Assembly: GCF_001645685.2 (NCBI RefSeq) | Contig: NZ_CP017080.1 | Location: 2,532,001 to 2,596,000 of the forward strand | From: Peribacillus muralis | Lineage (GTDB): Bacteria > Bacillota > Bacilli > Bacillales > DSM-1321 | DNA: 64,000 nucleotides | Reading direction: 5' to 3' | In this document: piece by piece, positions 18,601 through 25,875 of the stretch | Layout: the number at the start of each line of letters is the position of its first letter | How positions within the stretch are numbered: the stretch's first letter is position 1 | The notes under the pieces: model-generated | What the model was told of the DNA's origin: nothing | Seen by the model: the letters and a program-made list of their open reading frames with translations, nothing else | The model's database searches: none | Made by a program: the position numbers and the translations under genes

Positions 18601-20655
18601 GATATAGTTTCCTTGATTATCGACTGCACGAACATACATATGGTATGTGGTACGGGCAACCGCTTTTGGCAAAGTGAAAGAGTTTTGCGTCACTAATGTG
18701 CCATTGACGACATCGGTTTTCCCGGCAGCTGTCCCGACGTATACCTGATATCCCTTCAGGCCGGAATTGGAATCCGTCGAGGCCGACCAGGTGAATTTGA
18801 AATTTGAATCTAAATGACTTGAAATTGTTGGTTTACCAGGTTTGGTTGGTGCAGTTTGATCGGCAATCGTTGGGGTAAATTGTGCGGATTGTGCACTATC
18901 CCCATATTTATTGTATGCCTTGATTCGGAAATAGTAATTTTTTTTATCTTGGTACGTTCCTTTCGAATTCTTATAAACCGGCCTAGGGTCATCCGCTAGT
19001 TCAGTTCCCGTTCCATTCAAGCGCAAATTGTAATTCCCAGCTGAGATTTGTGCAGCCGTTGGCCAAATTTTCTTCCCTTTTGTTGACCAGGATGTCACAT
19101 TTCCTACATTAATTTCTTCGTAGTTTTTACCATTAAAAACGAGGACTTTATATCCTGTAGCTCCTGGGACAGGTGTCCAGTTTACGTTTACGTAGCCTGT
19201 ACCTGAATTCACCCCGTTTCCGACGGCTGATCCTGTAGGTGCGCTTGGCACACCTGAATAGGTGACAGAAAGATAGGGCTGTTTGGAGGAATAATCGGAA
19301 GAGTAAAACTTTCGATATGTTCCAAGAGTGCCTTCGGAAGATGATTTTAACACGACCCCATGATTTGGAACTTTACCTTTATACCACTGATCTACAAGAT
19401 CTGTAAGGTTAAAGTTATACCAGCCATTATTTCCATTGACTGCGGTACTTCCATATGTTTTTGTCGTATCGATGGAGGGCTGTTTATTCCACGTTACTCC
19501 CGTGGATGACCAGCTTGAGGTCACGCGTTGCGCGTATACATTTGTATTGATCGGAGTTGTTGGTTGACTGAATTTATAACCTTTTAATTCGGCGCTTACC
19601 AATAATCCTCCACCCATGTTCGGTAAAGAGTTGGTGAAGTCTATATAAGATCTTGTCGTACCAGTTGAATCGGTATATCCAGTTCGTAATTCGGTACTGT
19701 TATAATAATTGATTGTCGGGAACTTCTTCATGACATACGTATCTTTTGTATTGGAAGCAGCTCCGCCAATATTTACGGTTGGATCAACAATGATGGGGAA
19801 AACACGAGCAGGATCTTCCACGAATTTCTCATCGATTTCCATTTGAATGAATTGCTTATCACCTTCATTGATAACTGAATATTCTATATTTTCGGAGTAT
19901 TCACCTTCAGCATCTTCCATGAAGGGCGGAAGCATTTCCCATATTACCTTGTTATCCTTGTTAAGGAATTCAATATATCTATCTACCTTTCTTGCTTTAA
20001 GTGTGCCATGAACTGAATACTTAAAACTGGTTGCACTTTTTTTACTATGTAAAATAATGTCCTCTTTTATTCCGTTTGGCAGCATTGTGTAATGTATATC
20101 GGTGTCCTGATAGACATCTTTATAGATGGCTTTCCCGTCTTTCCTGCTTGCATTTGCCAAATTCGGACCAACCAATCCAAAACCTAGTTTTTCTTTTCCG
20201 AATTTAAGTGACACCATTTGTTTCTTTTTAGTAGAGGTGGATAATTTGGCAGAAAACTTATTGTTTCCATTTTTATATTTATAATCCTTTTTGTCTGCTT
20301 CTTCATTGATTTCTAATTCATTCTCTATCGGCTTCCACTCTTTTTTTGAATCAGAATAATGGACTGGCCCGTTGTATACCTCTGTGGAATAGCTCAAATC
20401 ACTATTTAGAAAAGTTTTTTCATCCACTTTTCTTTTTTCTCTAATTTCACTGACCTTTTCCGTGTATTTATGCTCTTCAGCTTTTTTTTTGACAGATTTA
20501 GATTTTTCGCCTGTATTTTCTGTTGCTTCCACAGGTTCCGAATGTGATGACATATCTCCATGTGCATACACATTTGCCGGCACCAATGGAATTAATAAGC
20601 TGAAAATAATGATAACATTCAATATCTTTTTGGATAATGCGTTTTTTCTGTTCAT
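12643..20655 (-). CDS. wapA: WapA-like secreted RHS/YD-repeat polymorphic toxin
   Basis: A 2670-residue cell-wall-associated toxin carrier. The start is the ATG at 20653-20655 (GGGGAG five bases upstream), which gives a signal peptide cleaved after NVYA (about residue 31); an in-frame GTG 14 codons earlier is less likely. A DNRLRE-type domain (about 290-470), then fibronectin-like segments with the WapA block GNVTSWSTKGKKIWPT, then YD repeats (about 1050-2420) and an RHS core ending YDPSIGRF and DPVNNIDPDG (about 2415-2450) follow. After a GAGQAKWAAKG linker comes the C-terminal toxin (about 2560-2670) with RVDHANHSMPDKHTVPHLHE. In WapA systems the tip enters neighbouring cells; here it is a histidine-rich probable nuclease of unassigned family. 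Confidence 0.93.
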   Translation of the reverse strand: MNRKNALSKKILNVIIIFSLLIPLVPANVYAHGDMSSHSEPVEATENTGEKSKSVKKKAEEHKYTEKVSEIREKRKVDEKTFLNSDLSYSTEVYNGPVHYSDSKKEWKPIENELEINEEADKKDYKYKNGNNKFSAKLSTSTKKKQMVSLKFGKEKLGFGLVGPNLANASRKDGKAIYKDVYQDTDIHYTMLPNGIKEDIILHSKKSATSFKYSVHGTLKARKVDRYIEFLNKDNKVIWEMLPPFMEDAEGEYSENIEYSVINEGDKQFIQMEIDEKFVEDPARVFPIIVDPTVNIGGAASNTKDTYVMKKFPTINYYNSTELRTGYTDSTGTTRSYIDFTNSLPNMGGGLLVSAELKGYKFSQPTTPINTNVYAQRVTSSWSSTGVTWNKQPSIDTTKTYGSTAVNGNNGWYNFNLTDLVDQWYKGKVPNHGVVLKSSSEGTLGTYRKFYSSDYSSKQPYLSVTYSGVPSAPTGSAVGNGVNSGTGYVNVNWTPVPGATGYKVLVFNGKNYEEINVGNVTSWSTKGKKIWPTAAQISAGNYNLRLNGTGTELADDPRPVYKNSKGTYQDKKNYYFRIKAYNKYGDSAQSAQFTPTIADQTAPTKPGKPTISSHLDSNFKFTWSASTDSNSGLKGYQVYVGTAAGKTDVVNGTLVTQNSFTLPKAVARTTYHMYVRAVDNQGNYINSDSSSGIARKQLDASIVSYTIPPQMEASGDYNVAITVKNEGIETWTNSEGFMLGSTATNDPFSNNARLTLTSSESISTSKTKTFNVKLNGGKKTGDYSSQWQMLKLKTGMFGDQISQKVKVVDTTPPAGEIVINHGAKVTNTPNVTLTLASSDNSDSDISQRFRNEQANWTAYEKQAKTKPWTLSGGNGEKTVSVMFKDGSGNESKTYSEKILLDATLPTAKLTFPATLDYLNGITEIHGSATDNDDMDEYVLSYGKGESPQAWTEITKKYDDIKDGVLGKWDVTGLEAGLYTIQLNVRDKASNTSIATKKVWVDPLQSMLGIEDFWAYTSTETGYGESKTNLANGNLHLSYTDSSVKGRGLDATIIRSYNSQDDQQTSLGKGWRLNVHMSLIQEPNGDIRLIDEDGSRHSFKKNVNGTYSSPHGVYRELVKTSGGDYTLTDLVEAEIVQTFNDKGQLLSIGDKNGNKNSISYDGNNIKEIVDSTGRSTTFTYTDALLSAITDSTGATTKYIYENQALTKVEYQDKDKKSVRLLNYEYDGIGQLNKYINPNKNATSYDYNGHRLVSTERQFTSYNAKANKKNDPSTVKEVFVYDLLKRTTRVSTSGKYKITTSEYETNEKGNLLKTIDDPDGLKVTSRNVYDQNKIKDSFDGKGNKTSFTYDERGNILTKTEPTTKDIEGNSTTPVTKYEYKPGTSLLTKEIDALGRVTSHEYDAKGNRLWTVDTEGFKDSFKYDKFGNLTDSSSERGPLYAAVPNFSFETGEGTSISNWKSSGSASYQTTEKRMGTRSVSITGSIESEHLPIKPGKLPVRALAWTKGSGAIVSAQFYDSSKKLISTKSSAASTGAGWNLQHIGAAIPANASFITVKIQAGPSNISVDDVRVEESDFTTRTVYDSSGLHGIESYDPYGKKMTFEYDAAGNKMKETNELGQTARFSYNLDNQITEQIDRLGKITKYQYDGVGNLLKETDALGQAVEYEFDEQNHQIVVRNPKVTKKAYDFQKPLPPNITNRTEIDEYNELGEKIAEKDGNGYVNIFEYDPLGRLSKSIDPLANQLRMTYDANDNKVTEENFAWDTTTSTLYSKGKTYYRYDEQNRLTAYSDPTKDQNTLVEQSKYDAVGNVVKSISGTGDWVSYEYDKNDNAIYSKDSSSPAVETWTLYDGLGNEAIAFDKLGATHYIYEANGQLKDVVDTDGKYTTYTYNAAGDKTKLVDATGAVTEWEYDQEGQLKTEKKAEADPSSGESTTQVSSFEYDSIGQVKKKSLKEINGSKTTVSKEVTYEYDELSRLVKETGRNMEDGKITENRFLHDHNSNVTHTWVYDESNPVPVAVDPDGDGIYNSETVSEYDANNRLISETISHTDTQTTTRYDEKDNKEILSNALGDTVITYDDNDRMTKILTPNFDSYQYEYLVDDSLSKVKAPGVETSISYNGGSKVKSLKAVSQKDQSVLFDLQYQHSDTEQITQISDKGKIKKKYTYTAKGQLETVEADGKKLKYSYDANSNLVKTENVTSGKVAATYTYTTDNRILQKKEYNETSGALLRTTDYVHNPVGMLAKVTIKEGANTTVTDYGYNSDDQLVKVNQTVNGKKQPTIAYEYDTDGNRIAKDVNDGTKNTHYHYHRDTNGELFLESIEGIKREDKNKYHRDADGNLLSFSFNDVVYYYQFNARGDVIALTDKAGNTKATYEYDEWGNVTAITGDKDIANTNIYRYVGKYGVMYDADTNLYLMGWRDYDPSIGRFIVPDEYEGTEEDPTSLNRYLYADADPVNNIDPDGHAPKWLQKGWKSTKKYSKKGYNAYIGNDIKTIKNPKSKWYQKAGATVSVASNFVPGAGQAKWAAKGAISAVKYGKKAKKVKKFNSSSVKKTLKNKTKVKTYKIKGKTATFKRSSVKGTYKQTSKKTFVPEEYWERKAPQNATPGSKVIHYRQYKGKKEKSTVIYDKFGRQKYRVDHANHSMPDKHTVPHLHEYKYGPGYSAKGKEYTYNFWGRKK

Positions 20656-20745
20656 TTCGACTCCCCTTGTACTTTTTATATCATTCTTTTTACCCACTTA
20701 CCTCCTTTAATTTCCTGTTTTGGCATCAATAAGCACTACTTTTAT

Positions 20746-20775
20746 ATTATTAATATACTTTATCTAAGTTGTCAA
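20746..20775 (-). promoter_or_regulatory. Candidate sigma-A promoter of wapA
   Basis: On the minus strand TTGACA (20770-20775) and AATAAT (20746-20751) are 18 bp apart, about 90 bp upstream of the wapA ATG. The region 20698-21034 contains no gene; a terminator for the next gene lies at 20982-21005. Confidence 0.5.
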
Positions 20776-20981
20776 ATAGGTTTTATGTCATTAATTTAAA
20801 TCTATAATTACATCAAACCTCATTTATCAATGGTCCTTTATGTCTTTTTATGGGTCGACGCTCTTTTAGTTATTGGCAGAAGATATTTTGTTCAAGGGGA
20901 GAAGTAAATATTATTTCGAAAGCAAAACTAGGTGTTGTAAATTTGGTAAAATGATTGGCCCAAGACATACGTCAACAACAT

Positions 20982-21005
20982 AAAAAAACTGGCACAAGTG
21001 GCCAG
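20982..21005 (-). terminator. Terminator of the GNAT gene
   Basis: On the minus strand the stem CTGGC / GCCAG (21001-21005 with 20989-20993) is followed by seven T, 30 bp after the acetyltransferase stop. Confidence 0.75.
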
Positions 21006-21034
21006 CCAATCCTTCTTATTTATGAAAAAATCCA

Positions 21035-21595
21035 TTAAACCGTGTGTTGATATAGATGCCGATATTCACTGCATAACAGGGAATATACCATCGCATCGTG
21101 TGACTCGTGATGAAGAAATACATAGCTTCGCAGGCTGCCTTCCTCTTTAAATCCAAACTTCTTCAAGAGGTTTGCCGAGGCAAAATTATCTTTGAAGGTT
21201 AATGCAGCGATCCGGACCAGTTTCAATTCTTCGAATGAATAGCGTAATACTTCATTGACAGCTTCGGACGTATACTGTTTCCTCCAATAATCAGGGTGTA
21301 TTTCATATCCTATTTCTGCGCGTTTGTTGGCCAGGCTCAATTGATTGATTCCAACAGTACCGATCAATTTGCCCGTATCCTTCAAGACCACTCCCCAGCG
21401 TATTCCCCGTTTGTTGATGAATGCACTTTTGAATGCATTAATCAGGCGGCGGGCATCTTCAACGTGAGATAAGCTTTCTATCCCCCCATTTTTAGTCACC
21501 TCATCTCTTGAGAGGATGTCAAACAGACTTTCCGTATGCTGGTGACCCATTTCAATCAATCTCAGCCGTTTCGTTTCCAATTCCTTAAACCACAT
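21035..21595 (-). CDS. GNAT N-acetyltransferase, RimJ/RimL type
   Basis: A 186-residue acetyl-CoA-dependent acetyltransferase of the Acetyltransf_3 group. The N-terminus has the class mark ETKRLRLIEM, the middle RGIRWGVVLKDTGKLIGTVG forms strands 3-4, and the acetyl-CoA region lies around AEIGYEIHPDYWRKQYTSEA, followed by NFASANLLKKFGFKEEG, which is typical of RimJ/RimL proteins. The ATG has GGAGGG eight bases upstream. The substrate cannot be told from sequence; relatives modify ribosomal-protein N-termini or small molecules. It is a single gene with its own terminator. Confidence 0.88.
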   Translation of the reverse strand: MWFKELETKRLRLIEMGHQHTESLFDILSRDEVTKNGGIESLSHVEDARRLINAFKSAFINKRGIRWGVVLKDTGKLIGTVGINQLSLANKRAEIGYEIHPDYWRKQYTSEAVNEVLRYSFEELKLVRIAALTFKDNFASANLLKKFGFKEEGSLRSYVFLHHESHDAMVYSLLCSEYRHLYQHTV

Positions 21596-21659
21596 CGAAG
21601 GATCCCTCCGTATATTGTGCTGTCTACTTAATTCTACTCATCGGGAGGAAATTCCTGTT

Positions 21660-22892
21660 TTAATGGGAGACCCTTTTCGGTATATTCCTTTCCTTAAGGT
21701 ATAAATCCGAATCTGGATGCACACCTTTCGTGAGCAAATCCCTGATGATTTGTGAAAGGATGACACTGTATACCGTCCCGTTTCCGCCGTACCCCAATAA
21801 GAAATAGCAATTCGGGTGGTCAGGATATATCCCGATTGTCGGCAAGCCATCATGGGTCTCGCCAAAAAAAGCACCCCAAGCATAATCGGCCGTAATCTCA
21901 TTTTGTAATTCAGGGAATAAGGAGACGAGCTCTTTCAATAATTCATCTCGTTTGTTTATGAGCATGGAATTCCGTTTCTCGATAAAACCAGTGGATTCGT
22001 CCAGTCCTCCAATGATGATTCGATTGTCAGCCGTTTTCCTCGCATATAGATAAGGCCTTGCCGTTTCCCAAATCATCATATCCTCATGCCATTTTGCATG
22101 ATCAGCAATCGGATTGGTCGCGATGGCGTATGAACTTAGAATCACTGCATTTTTATCCCTTACCTCTTCTTGTGCCTCATATCCTGTGGCGAAGATGACC
22201 TTTTGTGCACGGATCGTATGTCCATTTTCAGTAAATAACACGGTTTGATCTTCCTTTAATACCTTTCCGTTTATTTTTGTATTGGAATAGACACGTACGC
22301 CTTTATGAAAAGCATTTTCAATCAATAAATGCGCATGTTTATAAGGGTTGATTTCCGCATCATTGCCCGTAACGAGTGCAGCGGCTTTTGAAAATGAGAA
22401 TTTTTCCTTAATCTCTTTTTCAGTATAATATTCCACGGGGAAATTACGGGATTTCAGATTTTCATATTCTTCCTTCAGCATCGAAACATCGTCAGGGCTT
22501 GATGCGTAATACAGGCTTTTCCTGATTTTAAAATCCGGATTTTCTTCAAGAGTTGGGACAACCTCTTTCTCAAGCGTTCGGATCGCATCCAAACAAAGCT
22601 GAACATGACGCGTACCAGCTTCTTCACCGAAGCTATGGATGAACGAAGTCAATGTTTTATCATTTGAATACTGAAGAAGTCCAGTATTCGCAATCGTGCT
22701 GCCTTCACTAATGTCACGTTTATCGATCAGGACGACGTTCAGACCCGTCTCCGCTAAAAAATGGGCACAATGCGCCCCCGATGAGCCGCTCCCAACGATA
22801 CATACATCACATGTAAGATCTTCCTCTAAGATTGGATATTTCCTAGCTTTAAATGTATCCTTCCAAAATACTTTCCCTGCCTTCAAATCCAT
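21660..22892 (-). CDS. FAD-dependent oxidoreductase (DAO family)
   Basis: A 410-residue flavoprotein of the D-amino-acid oxidase/glycine oxidase superfamily. Near residues 29-36 it has the dinucleotide-binding motif VGSGSSGAH, followed by the acidic strand end NVVLIDKRD and the substrate-side motif GSTIANTGLLQYS, and near the C-terminus GGNGTVYSVILSQIIRDLL, the second FAD contact. It likely oxidises an amine or amino acid, passing electrons to oxygen or an acceptor; the substrate is unknown. The start has GGTGGAG five bases upstream. It is monocistronic, with 64 bp to the GNAT gene. Confidence 0.87.
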   Translation of the reverse strand: MDLKAGKVFWKDTFKARKYPILEEDLTCDVCIVGSGSSGAHCAHFLAETGLNVVLIDKRDISEGSTIANTGLLQYSNDKTLTSFIHSFGEEAGTRHVQLCLDAIRTLEKEVVPTLEENPDFKIRKSLYYASSPDDVSMLKEEYENLKSRNFPVEYYTEKEIKEKFSFSKAAALVTGNDAEINPYKHAHLLIENAFHKGVRVYSNTKINGKVLKEDQTVLFTENGHTIRAQKVIFATGYEAQEEVRDKNAVILSSYAIATNPIADHAKWHEDMMIWETARPYLYARKTADNRIIIGGLDESTGFIEKRNSMLINKRDELLKELVSLFPELQNEITADYAWGAFFGETHDGLPTIGIYPDHPNCYFLLGYGGNGTVYSVILSQIIRDLLTKGVHPDSDLYLKERNIPKRVSH

Positions 22893-23233
22893 ATAAACTC
22901 CACCTTTGTACCAATTATTTCTATCATGATCGTCTTAGTTCCATATAGCTAGTTCCCGATTTTCATATGCTTCTTATTTACCCTGAACGATGTGGCTGGC
23001 AAACATAAAAATGATTCTTTTTCTACATGGAATTAATCTCCTTTTCTAAAAAAAAAGCACTATGAACAACATTCACCATTTTCCTTTCAGGTTATATGGG
23101 CCCTATTTTACTTGGTATGATTCGTTACCTTTTTCCCATTCTTCAAATGAAAAAGAAGAATCTAGTTTTACAGGGAAGAAGTTTTGTAGGATACTAGATT
23201 TTCAATCCAGATATTATCCTAGGAGGAAACAAA
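22893..23233. other. Divergent intergenic region, no gene seen
   Basis: This gap separates the divergent FAD oxidoreductase and CAP-protein genes. It should hold both promoters; no convincing -35/-10 pair or operator stands out. A short ORF at 23062-23340 overlaps the CAP gene in another frame and is not credible. Confidence 0.4.
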
Positions 23234-23860
23234 ATGAAGAAAACGATTTTTATGACGGCTCTATCCCTTTCCCTGCTTTCTCCGACGGCAGCTTTAGGCG
23301 CCAACACTCACGAAGTGGTACAGGGAGATACTTTATCTAAAATTGCCGCAGAATATGAAGTGAGCATTTCCGATATTCTTAAAACAAACCCAGCCATTTC
23401 TGATTCCAATCGAATTATAGTCGGTCAAACAATCGATCTACCAAACGTCCAACAAACTGCAAAACAACAGAATGATCAGACGGTAGAACAACAGATTCTT
23501 CGTTTAGTTAATGAAGAGCGTTCCAAAGCTGGACTGCCGAACGTCGAAATGGATACTTCCCTTTCCAAGACTGCAACTTTGAAATCCGAAGATATGCGCG
23601 ATCATGATTATTTCAATCACACAAGCCCTACATATGGCTCTCCTTTCGATATGATGAAAGCGTTTGGCATTACCTACAAATACGCGGGTGAAAATATCGC
23701 AGCCGGTCAGCCAAGCAGCGAATCCGTGATGAAATCTTGGATGAACAGTCCCGGACATAAGGCCAATATTCTGAATAAGAACTATACCCATATTGGAATC
23801 GGACATGCAACAGGAGGAAAATACAGCCACTATTGGACACAGCAATTCATCGGTAAATAA
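23234..23860 (+). CDS. Secreted LysM + CAP (SCP) domain protein, YkwD-like
   Basis: A 208-residue exported protein. A signal peptide (MKKTIFMTALSLSLLSPTAA, cut near ALGA) is followed by one LysM peptidoglycan-binding domain (about 27-73, HEVVQGDTLSKIAAEYEVS ... IIVGQTIDLP), a Gln-rich linker and a CAP domain (about 85-207). The CAP domain has HDYFNHTSP, YAGENIAAGQ, and SWMNSPGHKANILN, including the His/Glu residues of the cavity. Such Bacillus proteins (YkwD, SafA-linked forms) sit in the wall or spore coat; the function is unclear. GGAGG lies seven bases before the ATG and a terminator follows. Confidence 0.9.
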   Translation: MKKTIFMTALSLSLLSPTAALGANTHEVVQGDTLSKIAAEYEVSISDILKTNPAISDSNRIIVGQTIDLPNVQQTAKQQNDQTVEQQILRLVNEERSKAGLPNVEMDTSLSKTATLKSEDMRDHDYFNHTSPTYGSPFDMMKAFGITYKYAGENIAAGQPSSESVMKSWMNSPGHKANILNKNYTHIGIGHATGGKYSHYWTQQFIGK

Positions 23861-23874
23861 GATACTGAAATAGG

Positions 23875-23899
23875 AGCGGCAAATGGCCGCTTCTTTTTT
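23875..23899 (+). terminator. Terminator of the CAP-protein gene
   Basis: Stem AGCGGC (23875-23880) / GCCGCT (23886-23891) followed by TCTTTTTT, 14 bp after the stop. Confidence 0.85.
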
Positions 23900-24042
23900 A
23901 TTGTGAACATTTCCTCCAAGCATACATTCATTTAATGGCCGCTTTGGTTATATCCGACTATCCTTCCGATAAATGTTACTGACAAAAATAATATTATGTT
24001 AAAATATTAATCAAAATATAGGTACAAAGAGGCTATTGGGAA

Positions 24043-24487
24043 ATGGAAATAGAGGTTGGCTCTGTCATCTACGAATTAAGAATCGAACAAAACCTTACAA
24101 GAAAAGAACGATCAAAGGATATATGTGAACCTGATGCTTTGTTAGATTATGAAAGAAGCATTTCTTCTCCGACGAAAGAGGAGCTGGCACTGCTTATAGT
24201 GGACCTGCCATATTTCTTCATGACCAAAAATGAGCCTATTTATAATTACGTAAAAATCATTAAGCTTTTGGTAAACATGTATAAGCGGCTACGTAATTAC
24301 GAAACCATTTATGAAATCGTCGAGAAGGAAATGGAAAACCGCTCCGGAAAAATCGATTTCATTTTATCAGTTTTTAAAGTGGCACGAGGGGATTTCCTTT
24401 TTTCATTTGTACAAGGACAAACAAAAGGAGATAGAGCTATTGAATGAGGCGCTTCAAATTACGATGGGAAATCGAGGTGCTGAATAG
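24043..24487 (+). pseudogene. Truncated, frameshifted HTH-TPR regulator (PlcR/NprR/Rgg-like)
   Basis: The first 110 codons read like the start of a peptide-sensing regulator: an HTH_3 domain (GSVIYELRIEQNLTRKER ... ICEPDALLDYERSI ... PTKEELALLI) and a first TPR helix pair (YVKIIKLLVNMYKRLRNYET). A one-base shift in the T run near 24366-24373 diverts the frame to a TGA at 24447; the other frame continues the family pattern FLKWHEGISFFHLYKDK, KEIELLNEALQITMG and stops at 24485-24487. Intact relatives have about 290 residues, so the TPR array is gone. Several HTH residues are also non-standard, which suggests long decay. Confidence 0.65.
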
Positions 24488-24581
24488 TATCGGAATCATC
24501 CATTATAATGCCCCACACTTTCAATAGCTAACACTTGTCCGCTATAATAGGTTCAAAGAAATCCAATTGGAGGAAAGAAAA

Positions 24582-25181
24582 TTGTCTAATAGATTAGGTT
24601 TAGTGCTTGATGTAGAAACAACCGGTTTGCGTCCCTCTTCCGATGAAATGATTGAGCTTGCCCTTATATTGTTTACTTATAATAGTGAAACCGGTGAAAT
24701 CATTAAACACATTGATCAGGAATCATTTTTAAGGGAACCGCTTAGCCTGCAAGCTAGGATGAATTATGATCAAGCATTCCGGATTCATGGCATCCCTTTC
24801 AGCTCAGTGGAAGGAAAAAGCTTTCACGATGAAAAAATTATCTCCTTCATCGCTCGTGCCGATGATATTTTCGCGCATAATGCTTCATTCGATAGAAGTT
24901 TTCTTTACCAACTGTACCCCGAAGTCAATGATCAAAAATGGTTCTGCACAATGCGGAATGTACCTTGGAAGCAATACGGCTTCGAAAATAGTAAACTGTT
25001 AACCTTGCTGCAGGCACATAGAATCACCAACTTCCAAACCCACCGAGCTCTGGATGACATAACCTACCTAATGGAGCTTTTGAGAAAACGGGGCCCTGCC
25101 GGTCATCCATATTTGAAAGACGTGATTGCTAAAAATCCGATGAAGAAATACACACCTGCTTCCCTAAAATCACGGGTATAG
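24582..25181 (+). CDS. DnaQ-like 3'-5' exonuclease
   Basis: A 199-residue DEDDh exonuclease of the DNA polymerase III epsilon group. Exo I is LVLDVETTG (Asp10, Glu12), Exo II is FAHNASFDRSFL, and Exo III ends in HRALDDITYLMEL with the general-base His and last Asp. It should remove nucleotides from 3' ends of DNA or RNA with two metal ions. The start is the TTG at 24582, eight bases after GGAGG; an in-frame TTG at 24567 overlaps that site. Standing alone outside polC, it is probably a repair or RNA-processing enzyme. Confidence 0.87.
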   Translation: MSNRLGLVLDVETTGLRPSSDEMIELALILFTYNSETGEIIKHIDQESFLREPLSLQARMNYDQAFRIHGIPFSSVEGKSFHDEKIISFIARADDIFAHNASFDRSFLYQLYPEVNDQKWFCTMRNVPWKQYGFENSKLLTLLQAHRITNFQTHRALDDITYLMELLRKRGPAGHPYLKDVIAKNPMKKYTPASLKSRV

Positions 25182-25273
25182 ATGTTCAATCCGTTACACA
25201 CACTTGATAAAGCCAGCAAGAACTTACATACAAAGGTTCACAAACATCTGGAAACATTTAAGTTGGTACCGAT

Positions 25274-25307
25274 AAAATGTGGCGTCCCATCTCGGACGCC
25301 GCATTTT
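25274..25307 (+). terminator. Strong bidirectional hairpin after the exonuclease gene
   Basis: A 14-bp stem (25274-25287 with 25294-25307; core GGCGTCC/GGACGCC closed by AAAA/TTTT) lies 93 bp after the exonuclease stop. A-tail before and TTTTCC after fit termination, mainly on the plus strand. Confidence 0.7.
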
Positions 25308-25639
25308 CCTTTGTTCGTTCAGCTTTTACACAGTATCAGAGAAACAGTCCTTCATCACCTTGATAGGCTTTTTCCCCCAGTGTTCACAAGCACCATTTTA
25401 TTTCTCGTGTTTCAATCTCCAATATTTCCAAAGGTATAATGTGTGTTGAAACCATGGGACTCTGCGAAAACCATTACTTGGAGTGGAAAAAAGCGCCCAA
25501 CCCCCTAGTTTCGGACAATGGGGGTACTTAGTTTTCAAAGGTTCGATACTGGGAAATACGGTCTAAGGGAAAATCCAGCAGGCGCAATGAAACAAAATCC
25601 CCCAACACGGTGGGCAATCTAAACGTATCTTTCGTTTTC

Positions 25640-25765
25640 ACGCAGAGTGGAATGGAAAAGAAGGCGGCGAGACTCCTGCGGGAAATGCGGTTATGGGGAG
25701 ACACCACAAGCGCAAGCGCCGAGGCGGCTCCCCGACCGCCCGCGGAAAGCGAGCGCCTGCAGTGT
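25640..25765. repeat. Dispersed non-coding repeat (GC-rich, Bacillus-type)
   Basis: A GC-rich block with GGCGAGACTCCTGCGGGAA, then GGGGAGAC, GCAAGCGCCGAGGCGGC, CTCCCCGACCGCCCGCGGAA and AGCGAGCGCCTGCAG. From memory this wording is a dispersed intergenic repeat seen in many copies in Bacillus-group genomes. It can fold into long imperfect stems. A possible decayed relative lies at about 33000-33040. The rest of 25182-25875 holds no gene, only terminators. Confidence 0.6.
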
Positions 25766-25796
25766 AATGAAACAGTTCATGTACAACTATTAAAAT

Positions 25797-25842
25797 CAAA
25801 AAACTGCAGACAAACTCCCTTATTATCGGAATTCATCTACAG
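25797..25842 (-). terminator. Terminator of the yhgE-like gene
   Basis: On the minus strand CTGTAGA and TCTGCAG arms (25842 to 25804, imperfect, with further TCC/GGGA pairing) are followed by TTTTTTG. It lies 34 bp after the yhgE stop and resembles the hairpin at 56944-56992. Confidence 0.6.
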
Positions 25843-25875
25843 TATGCTGTACCCCATCCTGGGGCCGTTTTTTTG

